A stretch of 64,000 nucleotides of DNA, from contig JAWBSH010000004.1 in NCBI GenBank assembly GCA_038843015.1, positions 1-64,000 of the forward strand, written 5' to 3'. A program made the position numbers and the translations under genes. Source of the stretch: Zestosphaera sp. (GTDB taxonomy: Archaea; Thermoproteota; Thermoprotei_A; Sulfolobales; NBVN01). Positions 17,641 through 24,900 of this stretch are shown one piece after another. The number at the start of each line of letters is the position of its first letter. Position 1 is the first letter of the stretch. The notes beneath the pieces are model-generated. The model made no database searches. It was not told the origin of the DNA and saw nothing but the letters and a program-made list of their open reading frames with translations.

Positions 17641-17704
17641 GGGTTGTGCTTCTGCTCCACGATTTATCGTGGCTACTAGCCACTCTACGACCAGCACAAA
17701 ACCC
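17641..17704 (-). ncRNA. Candidate hairpin RNA with two mutually exclusive inner stems
   Basis: Outer arms GGGTTGTGCT (17641-17650) and AGCACAAAACCC (17693-17704) are complementary apart from two extra bases. Inside, CCACGA-TTTA-TCGTGG (17657-17672) and GTGGCT-ACT-AGCCAC (17669-17683) are both perfect 6-bp hairpins that share the GTGG at 17669-17672, so only one can form. On the minus strand a TATA-like GTGTAAAAGGTATG lies at about 17718-17731, some 25 bp before the outer arm. No protein is encoded. The RNA reading is inference. Confidence 0.4.
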
Positions 17705-17774
17705 TACAAAAACTTAATCATACCTTTTACACTAAAACAGTTTCCCACCCTACTAGGTTTTATCAAGTCTTAAT

Positions 17775-17820
17775 CTGACCTCCTCCCCGTTCTGAAGGGC
17801 GAGGCTTTCAGGTTGTAAAC
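17775..17820 (-). repeat. Solo IS200/IS605-type right-end hairpin, copy 2
   Basis: Read on the minus strand: CTGAAAGCCTCGCCCTTCAG, then AACGGGGAGGAGGTCAG. The first part forms CTGAA/TTCAG, the second is the shared GGGGAGGAGGTCA end. Copy 3 at 55200 has both parts, copy 1 at 605 the second only. No transposase gene is adjacent. Confidence 0.55.
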
Positions 17821-17997
17821 CCTTAAATGTCTAACGTGTTTATTCAGTATTTTCTTTATCTTTTTTAACTCAAGTAGTCAGCGTCCATATTTTTAGTGAG
17901 GTCTTCGTTTATGTGCTGAAGTTGCCTAAGGGGCTTGACTATATTCTAGCGTCATACCTCCATGACATCAGCGGCTTGATAAGGGGTTTGTATGGGT

Positions 17998-18074
17998 TGG
18001 TGGACCGGCCGGGATTTGAACCCGGGGCCTCTCGGTTGCAAGCCGAGCGCTCTTCCAGGCTGAGCTACCGGCCC
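17998..18074 (-). tRNA. tRNA-Ala (anticodon TGC)
   Basis: Minus strand: acceptor GGGCCGG/CCGGTCC with the G3-U70 wobble pair that alanyl-tRNA synthetase reads, D stem GCTC/GAGC, anticodon stem CTCGG/CCGAG with loop CTTGCAA (anticodon TGC), T arm CCGGG-TTCAAAT-CCCGG, discriminator A, encoded CCA at 17998-18000. There is no intron. A spurious ORF runs through it on the plus strand into the CDF transporter gene. Confidence 0.97.
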
Positions 18075-18131
18075 ACCAATAAATGTTTAAGTATGTGGAG
18101 ACTTATAAGGATTTTTAAGTTTTTTGATTTG

Positions 18132-19025
18132 ATGGTTGGGATGAATTCAGCTGTTAAGCGTAAAGTTGCTGGCCTTACAGAGGGGTTAGTTTCAGTCTTC
18201 ATCAATGTCGTTCTCTTTGCTCTTAAGTATTATTTTGGTTTGATTCATAATTCGATAGCTGTCGTGGCTGATGCTGTGCATACCTTGTCTGACGCGGGAA
18301 CTTCAGTAGTAGTGATCATTGGTTTTTGGATTGCATACAGACCTCCTGATGAAGAGCATCCTTTTGGTCATGGTAGGGCTGAACAAATAGGTGCAGTAGT
18401 TATAGGAACTCTATTAGGCGTCGCTGGCTTCGAGTTTCTTATGAGTAGTTATGGAAAGCTAGTTTCTAGGGAGGCGCTGACTTTTAGTTGGGTTTTAGTA
18501 GGTGTCTTGCTGTTCTCATCTGTGGTTAAAGAATTACTTGCTAGATGGGCTTTAAGACTTGGTAAAAGTTATGAGTCGAGATCTATAGTTGGTGACGCAT
18601 GGCATCACAGGAGTGACGCAATAGCTACAACTCTACTAGCCTTAGGAGTGTTGATAGGTGCTAACTACTGGTGGGTTGATGGGTTTTTAGGTGTGCTAGT
18701 ATCACTCATAATAATATACACTTCCATAAAGATAGTTCTTGAAGCATCTAGAGATTTACTCGGTTCTAGACCAACCAGGCGCGAGAAAGACTTACTAAAT
18801 AATCTAGTTCGTGAAGTATCACCTCTCATAGAAGACGTGCATCACATACACGTCCATAAGTACGGAGACCACGTTGAAGTATCACTACACATAAGACTCC
18901 CTAAAACAATAAAGCTTGAAGAAGCTCATGAAATAGCTACAAAATTAGAAGACAAGATCAAGAACACACTAGGGTGGGAAGCTACCGTACATCCCGAACC
19001 AGAAGACGAGAAAGAATCAGAGTGA
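18132..19025 (+). CDS. Cation diffusion facilitator (CDF) transporter
   Basis: 298 residues from ATG 18132 (18141 is possible). The ORF is open back to 17913, but that part is antisense tRNA-Ala and is not coding. About six membrane segments. Metal-site motifs VVADAVHTLSDAG in TM2 and DAWHHRSDAIATTLLALG in TM5, with HPFGHGRAEQIGA between, are typical of the Zn/Fe/Mn-exporting CDF family. The cytoplasmic C-terminal domain has HHIHVHKYGDHVEVSLHIRL. It exports divalent metal in exchange for protons; the metal cannot be assigned. Confidence 0.9.
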   Translation: MVGMNSAVKRKVAGLTEGLVSVFINVVLFALKYYFGLIHNSIAVVADAVHTLSDAGTSVVVIIGFWIAYRPPDEEHPFGHGRAEQIGAVVIGTLLGVAGFEFLMSSYGKLVSREALTFSWVLVGVLLFSSVVKELLARWALRLGKSYESRSIVGDAWHHRSDAIATTLLALGVLIGANYWWVDGFLGVLVSLIIIYTSIKIVLEASRDLLGSRPTRREKDLLNNLVREVSPLIEDVHHIHVHKYGDHVEVSLHIRLPKTIKLEEAHEIATKLEDKIKNTLGWEATVHPEPEDEKESE

Positions 19026-19137
19026 GTTACCTCTAGTAGACGGTACTTCGTCAGCCCTGAACGTTCACTTCCTAACGGGTATCCTAAGATACCGTTTTGT
19101 CCTTGGATATTCATCCTTGTTTGTTTATGTTCTTTTG

Positions 19138-19283
19138 TGTCCAGGGATTTCCACTTTGTTCACGTGGATTTGGGTATTCGTGCGGGTTCATGAGTGGCTG
19201 TCGAGCCCAACGGCACGAGGCTCCCATCTAGTTCAATCCCTGGGTGGCTTGGAGTACTGCTTCCATTACCACCCAGATTCATC
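19138..19283 (-). ncRNA. Candidate multi-hairpin RNA in the 19-kb gap
   Basis: Complementary pairs: CTGGGTGG (19240-19247) with CCACCCAG (19269-19276), GAGCC (19203-19207) with GGCTC (19219-19223), and CCAGGGATT (19141-19149) with AATCCCTGG (19235-19243). The first and third compete at 19240-19243. On the minus strand a TATA-like AAGCGTTTATAAGTG (19303-19317) predicts a start near 19283. There is no convincing ORF on either strand. Family unknown. Confidence 0.4.
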
Positions 19284-19344
19284 ACAAAAGCAAACAGAAA
19301 CACACTTATAAACGCTTCCTAAAAACGTCGAGAAGAAAACAGTC

Positions 19345-19440
19345 CACCGTAAACCGTTCCCTGGAGCGACTCATCACGGCTTCTCCAGACCTCTCCCTAC
19401 GGTTTACCGCAGGTCTCGGAAACCCGGAGTCACCAATAGC
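19345..19440 (-). repeat. Dispersed hairpin element, family B copy 3
   Basis: On the minus strand CTCCGGGTTTCCGAG (19429-19415) folds as CTC-C-GG-GTTT-CC-GAG and is followed by GACCTGCGG. GTAAACCGT and ACGGTTTAC, further along, are perfect 9-bp complements, enclosing CTGGAG/CTCCAG. The same leading hairpin occurs at 24634 and 40662. A TTATAAAG box abuts it (19441). A degenerate partner with similar GCAGGTCTC-R-GAA lies at 19554-19578. Confidence 0.5.
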
Positions 19441-19696
19441 TTATAAAGCTGTGAAGGCTGTGAATCTTGCTGGAATACATGCCTAGTCACATTAAGAGTT
19501 CTAAGAACTCTTGAGAAACCTACAAACTAGAGAAAGAAGCAGACACAGACCACGCAGGTCTCAGAACCCAGGACCTGCCGGCGAATACGTAGACACGGGA
19601 TTCATAGCTCGGGCATGCGGGTAAGACTCGAAGAAGGTTAGGAAAGAAACATGATTTGATAAGAATATGATGACGGACACGTATGTTGTGATAATG
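19441..19696. other. Non-coding stretch with short palindromes
   Basis: No gene is supported. AAGAGTTC-TAA-GAACTCTT (19494-19512) is a perfect 8-bp palindrome, and GCAGGTC/GACCTGC (about 19554-19579) makes another 7-bp hairpin. Short reading frames here vaguely recall TnpB C-termini but are not convincing. Confidence 0.35.
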
Positions 19697-20638
19697 TTAT
19701 ATTGACACGGAATATATGTAGATTCTCCAAGACCTTCTTCCTAATCCTGCTATGAACTCGAGTGCTTCTTTACCGTTGAGAACTGTCCCGTCTTTCTTCT
19801 CCACTCTAAAACCAGTTAAGGTACCGTCACGTACTAGAGCCTTAGCTCTGTTGCCTTCCTCGTCAACCCAATTAGTGTACATCACACTTATTTTGCCTTC
19901 CTTATAGATACTCATGATTACTGGGATTATACTCTCACCACTAACTTCTCGCTTTAAGCTACTAACTAATTGAGACTTAAGTATTATCATGCTTAAAAGA
20001 ACTTCATCTTCAAGTTCTCTTGGGTCTCCAAACTCTTTGAAAGGCTCAACGGGTTTTAACGGCTTAGGGGGCGGCGCGGGAGGAGGCTTCACTTCTTCAG
20101 CGACTGCTTTGACTTCTTCCTTAGGAGGTGCTGCGGTAGGAGCGGGCTTCACGGGTTCGACCGCGGGCGGCGTCGGTTGTGGTGGCACCGCCTTACCTCT
20201 CTTTAGAGGTTCTACTATGACTGGCAACTCGTATATCATCTTCCTGCGGAGATTATCTAAAAACTTGACTAAGGGTCCCTCAATCCTCCTCTCCTTAAAG
20301 AAGGAAGACTTCACAGTCAGCCTTCCCGTAAGCAAAGTGAATAGGCCTCGCACACTCACGTCTAGCCTGAAAAGCAAGTAAATGTCTCCCTGACCTTCTA
20401 ACTCAATAACTTTAGTCTCGTTTGTGCTGGTTATCTTTAACTTTACGTTTAACCTGTTAGTTGTATCACCTACGACTAAGTCTATCACACCTTCATTATT
20501 TCGCACCTCGTGTATCTTATCAACGTAAACCTCACTAAAACTCCATAAACTTAAGTAAAGTCTTAAGTCACCTAACACTAGCATCACGTCCTCGGGAGAT
20601 AAGGGAATCACTGCTTCAAAACTTCTAATTATAGCCAC
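19697..20638 (-). CDS. Conserved hypothetical: SRPBCC-like N-domain, Pro-rich linker, C-terminal domain
   Basis: About 314 residues from GTG 20638, chosen because GGTGGGG lies just upstream; the frame is open to 20668. Residues 1-140 have alternating strands and a helix that could be an SRPBCC/START-like lipid-binding fold (RSFEAVIPLSPEDVM, then VIDLVVGDTTNRLNVKLKIT). Residues 150-200 form a Pro/Ala/Lys linker. The last 110 residues (SMIILKSQLVSSLKREVSG, ISVMYTNWVDEEGNRAKALV) form a second, mixed domain. No signal peptide. I do not recognise it; the SRPBCC reading is weak. Confidence 0.6.
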   Translation of the reverse strand: MAIIRSFEAVIPLSPEDVMLVLGDLRLYLSLWSFSEVYVDKIHEVRNNEGVIDLVVGDTTNRLNVKLKITSTNETKVIELEGQGDIYLLFRLDVSVRGLFTLLTGRLTVKSSFFKERRIEGPLVKFLDNLRRKMIYELPVIVEPLKRGKAVPPQPTPPAVEPVKPAPTAAPPKEEVKAVAEEVKPPPAPPPKPLKPVEPFKEFGDPRELEDEVLLSMIILKSQLVSSLKREVSGESIIPVIMSIYKEGKISVMYTNWVDEEGNRAKALVRDGTLTGFRVEKKDGTVLNGKEALEFIAGLGRRSWRIYIYSVSI

Positions 20639-20716
20639 TCGTCCCCCCACCAAATAGACTACACACACTAGAATTTATAAAAAGCTTTAGAATAAAGAAT
20701 GACTTAGTTGCTCTAA

Positions 20717-20727
20717 CCTTTAAAAGG
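20717..20727 (+). promoter_or_regulatory. TATA-like box upstream of the 20.75-kb hairpin
   Basis: CCTTTAAAAGG, itself palindromic, lies about 26 bp before the base of the hairpin at 20749. Confidence 0.4.
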
Positions 20728-20748
20728 AGTCTCTTACAGTGAAGTCTT

Positions 20749-20800
20749 GACTGACGCGAGTGAACCTTCTCTTTAGGTCGGGAGAAGAAGTCAGTCACGC
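20749..20800 (+). ncRNA. Candidate small hairpin RNA
   Basis: GACTGAC (20749-20755) pairs with GTCAGTC (20790-20796) and CTTCTC (20766-20771) with GAGAAG (20782-20787). Between them is an asymmetric internal loop (10 bases against 2), and ACGCACCC follows. The two-stem layout recalls archaeal H/ACA guides, but no clear ACA box or kink-turn is seen. It stands in the AT-rich gap between two divergent genes. Confidence 0.4.
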
Positions 20801-20864
20801 ACCCAACTAAAACAATAAAGTTTTTAAACGGTCTTAGTGGGTTATACTTTAAGGGTTTCGAGGA

Positions 20865-21146
20865 ATGAAGTTCTGTCCTAAGTGTGGAACTATGTTGATT
20901 CCTGTGAGAGAGGAAGACAAGACATATCTAGTGTGCTCTAGATGTGGTTATAAAGAGCCGCTAAAAGAAGGTTCTAAGTATAAGTTAGAAAGCAAGACTA
21001 GCAACGAGAGCAAAGTGAAGACTACGTCTGTTGTTAGTTCTGAAGGGGAAAAACTGAGAAAGTCTGAGGAGTTAGAGCAAGAGAAAGAAAACTACTACGA
21101 GATTTTCTTAGAGTTGATGAGTGAAGAAGAGGGAGGAAGCCAATAA
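20865..21146 (+). CDS. TFS/RPB9-like N-terminal zinc ribbon protein lacking the second ribbon
   Basis: 93 residues. MKFCPKCGTMLIPV and TYLVCSRCGYKEPL make a four-cysteine zinc ribbon (C4, C7, C26, C29 approximately) as at the N-terminus of archaeal TFS and RNA polymerase subunit M/RPB9. The C-terminal TFIIS-type ribbon with its acidic hairpin, needed for RNA cleavage, is absent; a Ser/Lys then Glu-rich tail replaces it. It could be a polymerase-binding regulator or an unrelated small zinc protein. The ATG follows TTTCGAGGA, and a GTTTTTAAACGG TATA box lies near 20820. Confidence 0.7.
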   Translation: MKFCPKCGTMLIPVREEDKTYLVCSRCGYKEPLKEGSKYKLESKTSNESKVKTTSVVSSEGEKLRKSEELEQEKENYYEIFLELMSEEEGGSQ

Positions 21147-21179
21147 AGAACCTCTAGCAAGGATAGTTTGTGAAAAAGC

Positions 21180-21539
21180 TTAAGTCTTTGAGAGCTCATC
21201 TATTATATCGTCAATGAGTTTCTTCCGGAATTCCTGGTCTTTAATCTTATCTATTAAGAGCACCCTAGCTATTAACTCTACAGATTTCCTTAAGTTATCT
21301 ACCTGAGACATTAGTTGCTTTATGTTCTGGTTCAGAGAACTAAGATCGCTCTCAACATGACCTAGAGTGTGAGCTATCGTGTTCATGAGCAGAAGGCTGT
21401 AGTCTTCTGGGCTGATCTCTTCATGTCTATGCTCGTGATGATGCTCTTCTAACTCAGAAGGCTCTTCGCGCTCTATCTCAATATCTTCTCCTCTCTTAGG
21501 TAACTTCATCCTACGCTTACTGCTTTCCTCGCCACTCAT
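21180..21539 (-). CDS. Hypothetical protein with His-rich patch and coiled coil
   Basis: About 119 residues from ATG 21539; the frame is open to 21581. The basic N-terminus (SSKRRMKLPKRG) is followed by an acidic stretch and a histidine cluster, ELEEHHHEHRHEE. Then comes a helical region with heptad-like spacing (VESDLSSLNQNIKQLMSQVDNLRKSVELIARVLL is visibly amphipathic in parts) and a charged end. I do not recognise a family. The His cluster could bind metal. It is convergent with the TFS-like gene. Confidence 0.6.
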   Translation of the reverse strand: MSGEESSKRRMKLPKRGEDIEIEREEPSELEEHHHEHRHEEISPEDYSLLLMNTIAHTLGHVESDLSSLNQNIKQLMSQVDNLRKSVELIARVLLIDKIKDQEFRKKLIDDIIDELSKT

Positions 21540-21673
21540 CTTTAAGACCCCTGAGACATGACCTATTAATAAGTAGCTCAACCTTTAATAAACGCTAAAT
21601 CAACTCACGCCCTTGGTAAGTTCTTTTAAGTATTTTATGTGTTGAGACGTTTGATGTATTACTAGAGACGAAC

Positions 21674-21922
21674 TTATTTCTCGTAATCAACAACTACGTA
21701 GAGTATTTGACTACCTCTTATTAAGATAGTCCCGTATCTAGCTATAGGCTTTAAGTCTTCGTCAGAGACTTCCTCAGCATTTATCATTACTAGATTCATC
21801 GTATTGTCTGCAAAGATTAACTGACCTGTGTAGGAACTGCCTTCCTTCACCTTAACCAGCACGTTCTTATTTATGGAAGACCTCAACACTCTTAAAGGGC
21901 TTTCCAGCCTCGATACCTCCAT
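21674..21922 (-). CDS. Sm-like archaeal protein (canonical LSm)
   Basis: 82 residues, the length of a minimal archaeal LSm. Sm1: SSINKNVLVKVKEGSSYTGQL then FADNTMNLVM with the D-x-x-x-N-x-x motif that binds uridine. Sm2: YGTILIRGSQILYV with the I-R-G signature. It should form a heptameric ring that binds U-rich RNA. It lies in the same direction as the 21180 gene, upstream of it. Confidence 0.93.
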   Translation of the reverse strand: MEVSRLESPLRVLRSSINKNVLVKVKEGSSYTGQLIFADNTMNLVMINAEEVSDEDLKPIARYGTILIRGSQILYVVVDYEK

Positions 21923-22129
21923 ACTCCAACACCGTAACTTTCTTACCTAGAAGTAAGTGGGTGAATAAATATAAATTTAAGATCGGACTAGAATGGTAAT
22001 CCCTCACACGGTCTCACTTTTCTTGAGTGGTAGTCTTTCTTATCTTTCTTTAGAATTGAGCAACCATATAATTTAAAACGACGCAAAACACCATGAAAAC
22101 AGAACCCTCGTAGATAGCTTTTAGTCGTG

Positions 22130-22186
22130 GCGGTCAGTATTGGAGTTACTAGTCACTAGTCCTTGCCGTCACCACTCATCATTCCA
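22130..22186 (-). ncRNA. Candidate box C/D guide sRNA
   Basis: On the minus strand: box C TGATGA (22181-22176), a 16-base guide, CTAG as a degenerate D' box (22159-22156), TGACTA as a C' box (22155-22150), a 12-base guide GTAACTCCAATA (22149-22138), and box D CTGA (22137-22134). The 12-base C'-D spacing is standard for archaeal C/D sRNAs that direct 2'-O-methylation at the fifth base from D. D' and C' are imperfect. It lies just upstream of and divergent from abce1, with AT-rich CACTTATTAACG some 25 bp upstream. Confidence 0.5.
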
Positions 22187-22246
22187 CTTAGTTGTCGCTC
22201 TTTACGTTAATAAGTGTTCTTATTTTTCTTGTTTTGGTGTGTGAGG

Positions 22247-24079
22247 ATGGTTAGAGTAGCCGTAATAGACTATGATCTCTGCAAGCCGCATAGGTGTCGT
22301 TTAGAGTGTGTAAGGTTCTGTCCAATTAATCGGAGCGGTGGCAAAGCCATAGAGATTTCTGAGTCTGTTGGTGGTAAGGCCTTCATCTACGAGGTCGCGT
22401 GCGTCGGTTGTGGTATATGCGTTAAGAAGTGTCCTTACTACGCCATAAACGTAGTTAATCTGCCTGACGAGCTAGAGAAGCGCGTAGTACATAGGTATGG
22501 GCCTAACGCATTCAAACTTTATGGTCTGCCAGTACCTCAGACAGGGATGGTCATAGGCATATTAGGTAAGAACGGGTCTGGAAAGACTACTGTTTTAAGA
22601 ATACTCTCAGGTGACTTAATACCTAACTTAGGAGTCTTTGATGCAGAGCCTTCCTGGGATAAAGTACTTGAAAGGTTTAGAGGTACGGAACTCTATAACT
22701 ACATTAAAACAATAGCTGACAACAGCTTGAGGAGAGTTCATAAAATACAGCACGTAGACCTAGTAAGGAAGTACGTGAGAGGTCGTGTGGGTGAAGTCTT
22801 AACAAAGATAGATGAGAGAGGACTACTAAATGAAGTCAAGAAGATGTTGTCTTTAGAAAGTGCTTGGGATAATAAAGTCAGTAACTTAAGTGGCGGAGAA
22901 CTCCAGAGGTTTACGGTGGGTGCTGCTCTACTCAGGGAAGCGAAAGCTTACTTCTTTGATGAACCTTCTAGTTACTTAGACGTCAAGGAGAGATTAGCTG
23001 TAGCAAACGCTATCAGAGAATTAACGCCTAGATCTGCCTACGTCATGGTAGTAGAGCACGACCTGGCAGTACTAGATTACGTCTCAGATAGCGTAGTCGT
23101 AATGTATGGGGAGCCAGGTGTTTACGGGCTTTGCTCGAAGCTTTACTCGGTAGGGTCTGGAATAAACCACTTCTTAGAAGGCTTCCTTCCAGCAGAGAAC
23201 ATGAGAATAAGAAACGAGAAAATAACTTTCTACTTTAGAGCAGGACCTACAGAGATTACCGAGTCTAGAAAACCTTACTTGTACTGGCCTCACATGACGA
23301 AGAACCTCGACAACTTCAAGCTGGTTGTTGAGGAGGGCACCTCATATGTGGGCGAGATAATAGGTATATTAGGGCCTAATGCGATAGGCAAGACCACGTT
23401 TATAAGACTTCTTGCAGGAGAACTTAAGCCCGAAGAAGGATATGTGACCACGGAAGGACTCAAAATATCTTATAAGCCACAATACATAAGAGCTGAGAAC
23501 TATCCCTGGACAACAGTTGAGGAAGCTCTAAATGAACTTAGAAAGGAGGGCATGGCATCTACGGAATGGTTCGAGACTGACGTGATCAGGAAGTTAGGTC
23601 TTCATAAATTAGGAGATAAAGAAATAGTGAGTCTCAGTGGAGGAGAATTACAGAAATTTGCTGTGGCAGTGTCTTTAGCTAGAGAAGCCGACTTATACTT
23701 AATTGACGAGCCGTCAGCATTCATAGATGTGGAAGAGAGACTAACCGTTGCTAAAGCTATAAAGAAAGTAGCGGAAGTACGTAAGACCACTATATTCGTC
23801 GTAGATCACGACCTGCTCGTCACTGACTACATCTCGGATAGAGTCATAGTCTTTGAGGGCATTCCAGGTAAGGAAGGGCACGCTAGACCGCCAGCAGACC
23901 TCAGATCAGGCATGAATAAGTTCCTAGAAGGAGTGCAAGTAACTTTCAGGAGAGACCCGAGAACGTATAGGCCTAGAATAAATAAGCCAGGTTCTTACTT
24001 AGACAGACAGCAGAAGATGTCAGGAGAATACTACTATGTCACCCCTCTGCAGCACACGACCGAAAAGACTGAAGATTGA
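22247..24079 (+). CDS. abce1: ABCE1/Rli1 ribosome-recycling ATPase
   Basis: About 610 residues from ATG 22247 (after GTGAGG). Two N-terminal 4Fe-4S motifs: CKPHRCRLECVRFCP and CVGCGICVKKCP. First ABC domain: Walker A GKNGSGKTT, signature LSGGELQRF, Walker B AYFFDEPSSYLD. Second: GPNAIGKTTF, LSGGELQKF, DLYLIDEPSAFID. ABCE1 splits 70S/archaeal ribosomes after termination together with aRF1 or Pelota. Length and order are standard. It has no operon partners here. Confidence 0.98.
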   Translation: MVRVAVIDYDLCKPHRCRLECVRFCPINRSGGKAIEISESVGGKAFIYEVACVGCGICVKKCPYYAINVVNLPDELEKRVVHRYGPNAFKLYGLPVPQTGMVIGILGKNGSGKTTVLRILSGDLIPNLGVFDAEPSWDKVLERFRGTELYNYIKTIADNSLRRVHKIQHVDLVRKYVRGRVGEVLTKIDERGLLNEVKKMLSLESAWDNKVSNLSGGELQRFTVGAALLREAKAYFFDEPSSYLDVKERLAVANAIRELTPRSAYVMVVEHDLAVLDYVSDSVVVMYGEPGVYGLCSKLYSVGSGINHFLEGFLPAENMRIRNEKITFYFRAGPTEITESRKPYLYWPHMTKNLDNFKLVVEEGTSYVGEIIGILGPNAIGKTTFIRLLAGELKPEEGYVTTEGLKISYKPQYIRAENYPWTTVEEALNELRKEGMASTEWFETDVIRKLGLHKLGDKEIVSLSGGELQKFAVAVSLAREADLYLIDEPSAFIDVEERLTVAKAIKKVAEVRKTTIFVVDHDLLVTDYISDRVIVFEGIPGKEGHARPPADLRSGMNKFLEGVQVTFRRDPRTYRPRINKPGSYLDRQQKMSGEYYYVTPLQHTTEKTED

Positions 24080-24143
24080 TTCTATGAATTACATTCCTAG
24101 TCCTTAGCATTACTGTAGGGAGAGCGTATTACTAAGGTTCACA

Positions 24144-24416
24144 CTAACGAAGAATCTCTAGCTCTAGTTCTATGTAGGAAAACCTTCTTCCACCATACTC
24201 TACAGTACCTATATTGACTTTAGAGAGCTTTACTAAACCCTCTAGTCTCTTACTAATGAGGTTATAGAGATCTACTGCTCTAACTATGTTATCACCCCTA
24301 CCGTAGAGCACTACCTTCTTGATACCCTGGTTAACATAATTATTAAATAGTAGCATGTAGGTCTCCATAGCTTTATTACCCACATTTAATTTCTTAACAG
24401 CTACTGAGTTCATCAC
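24144..24416 (-). CDS. Alba-family paralogue (Alba2-type)
   Basis: 90 residues aligning along its whole length with the Alba at 752: KKLNVGNKAMETYMLLFN matches [38 protein letters not shown] matches [20 protein letters not shown], and the final YIELELEI the last strand. Only one lysine of the DNA-binding pair remains (VGNK). Alba2 proteins form heterodimers with Alba and change how DNA is bridged. It is divergent from the repeat-rich accessory stretch that follows and convergent with abce1. Confidence 0.85.
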   Translation of the reverse strand: MMNSVAVKKLNVGNKAMETYMLLFNNYVNQGIKKVVLYGRGDNIVRAVDLYNLISKRLEGLVKLSKVNIGTVEYGGRRFSYIELELEILR

Positions 24417-24633
24417 CTAACATCCATTAACTTTTGCTAGTGCCCCAAATAAGTTTAATTCTTCTTAGTTATGCTTCACTCACGAGCATGAGGAGAAACT
24501 AACTCTCATCACATCGTTGGTCTTGTGCGGGGTCTCTCAACACGTACGTCCATAAGATAAAACACAACTTTTAATTGAATGTTGTTTCTTTTTGGTTTTT
24601 TCTAGGGTTTGTAAAAATTGTGAATGTGGTGGT

Positions 24634-24900
24634 CTCGGGGTTTCCGAGACTTACGGCGGCTCATGAGGAGGCTCGGTCTTGATGTAGGGATGAGTTCTGT
24701 GAGCTTGGTAGGGGACCTAAACACACCCCTGCTTTGTCGTAGGGTGGTGAGTGAACTGCTGGCGACAGCTGGAGACGTGCTCTCGCAGGCAGGGCGGGAG
24801 AAGAATAAGCTGTTGAGAAATGGATGGCTGGGAGGCTGAATACGAAAGAAAGTGAAAGCCTATAAACAGCCATTTACCGAGAAACGGTTGAGAGCTCTCC
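24634..24900 (+). repeat. Dispersed hairpin element, family B copy 1
   Basis: CTCGGGGTTTCCGAG (24634-24648) folds as CTC-G-GG-GTTT-CC-GAG and is followed by GACTTACGG. AGAAACGGTTGAGAG near 24880-24893 matches the 3' block of the other copies (GGGAAACGGTT at 40755, AGGGAACGGTT on minus at 19351). The middle is longer than in the other copies. A TATA-like GGGTTTGTAAAAA sits at 24606-24618. Its 3' end runs into the TnpB remnant, so it may be the left part of that element or an independent RNA. Confidence 0.5.

Noticed and set aside
17913-18131. N-terminal 73 codons of the long frame leading into the CDF transporter
   Set aside because: This part is the antisense of tRNA-Ala (the tell-tale DRPGFEPGASRLQAERSS translation). 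The transporter starts at 18132 or 18141.
19244-19620. Plus-strand frames recalling a TnpB C-terminus (AYKAVKAVNLAG, then QNPGPAGEYVDTGFIARACG)
   Set aside because: The resemblance is short and low in information, the frames differ, no zinc-ribbon cysteines are present, and the nearby family B element points the other way. A remnant is possible but not supported.
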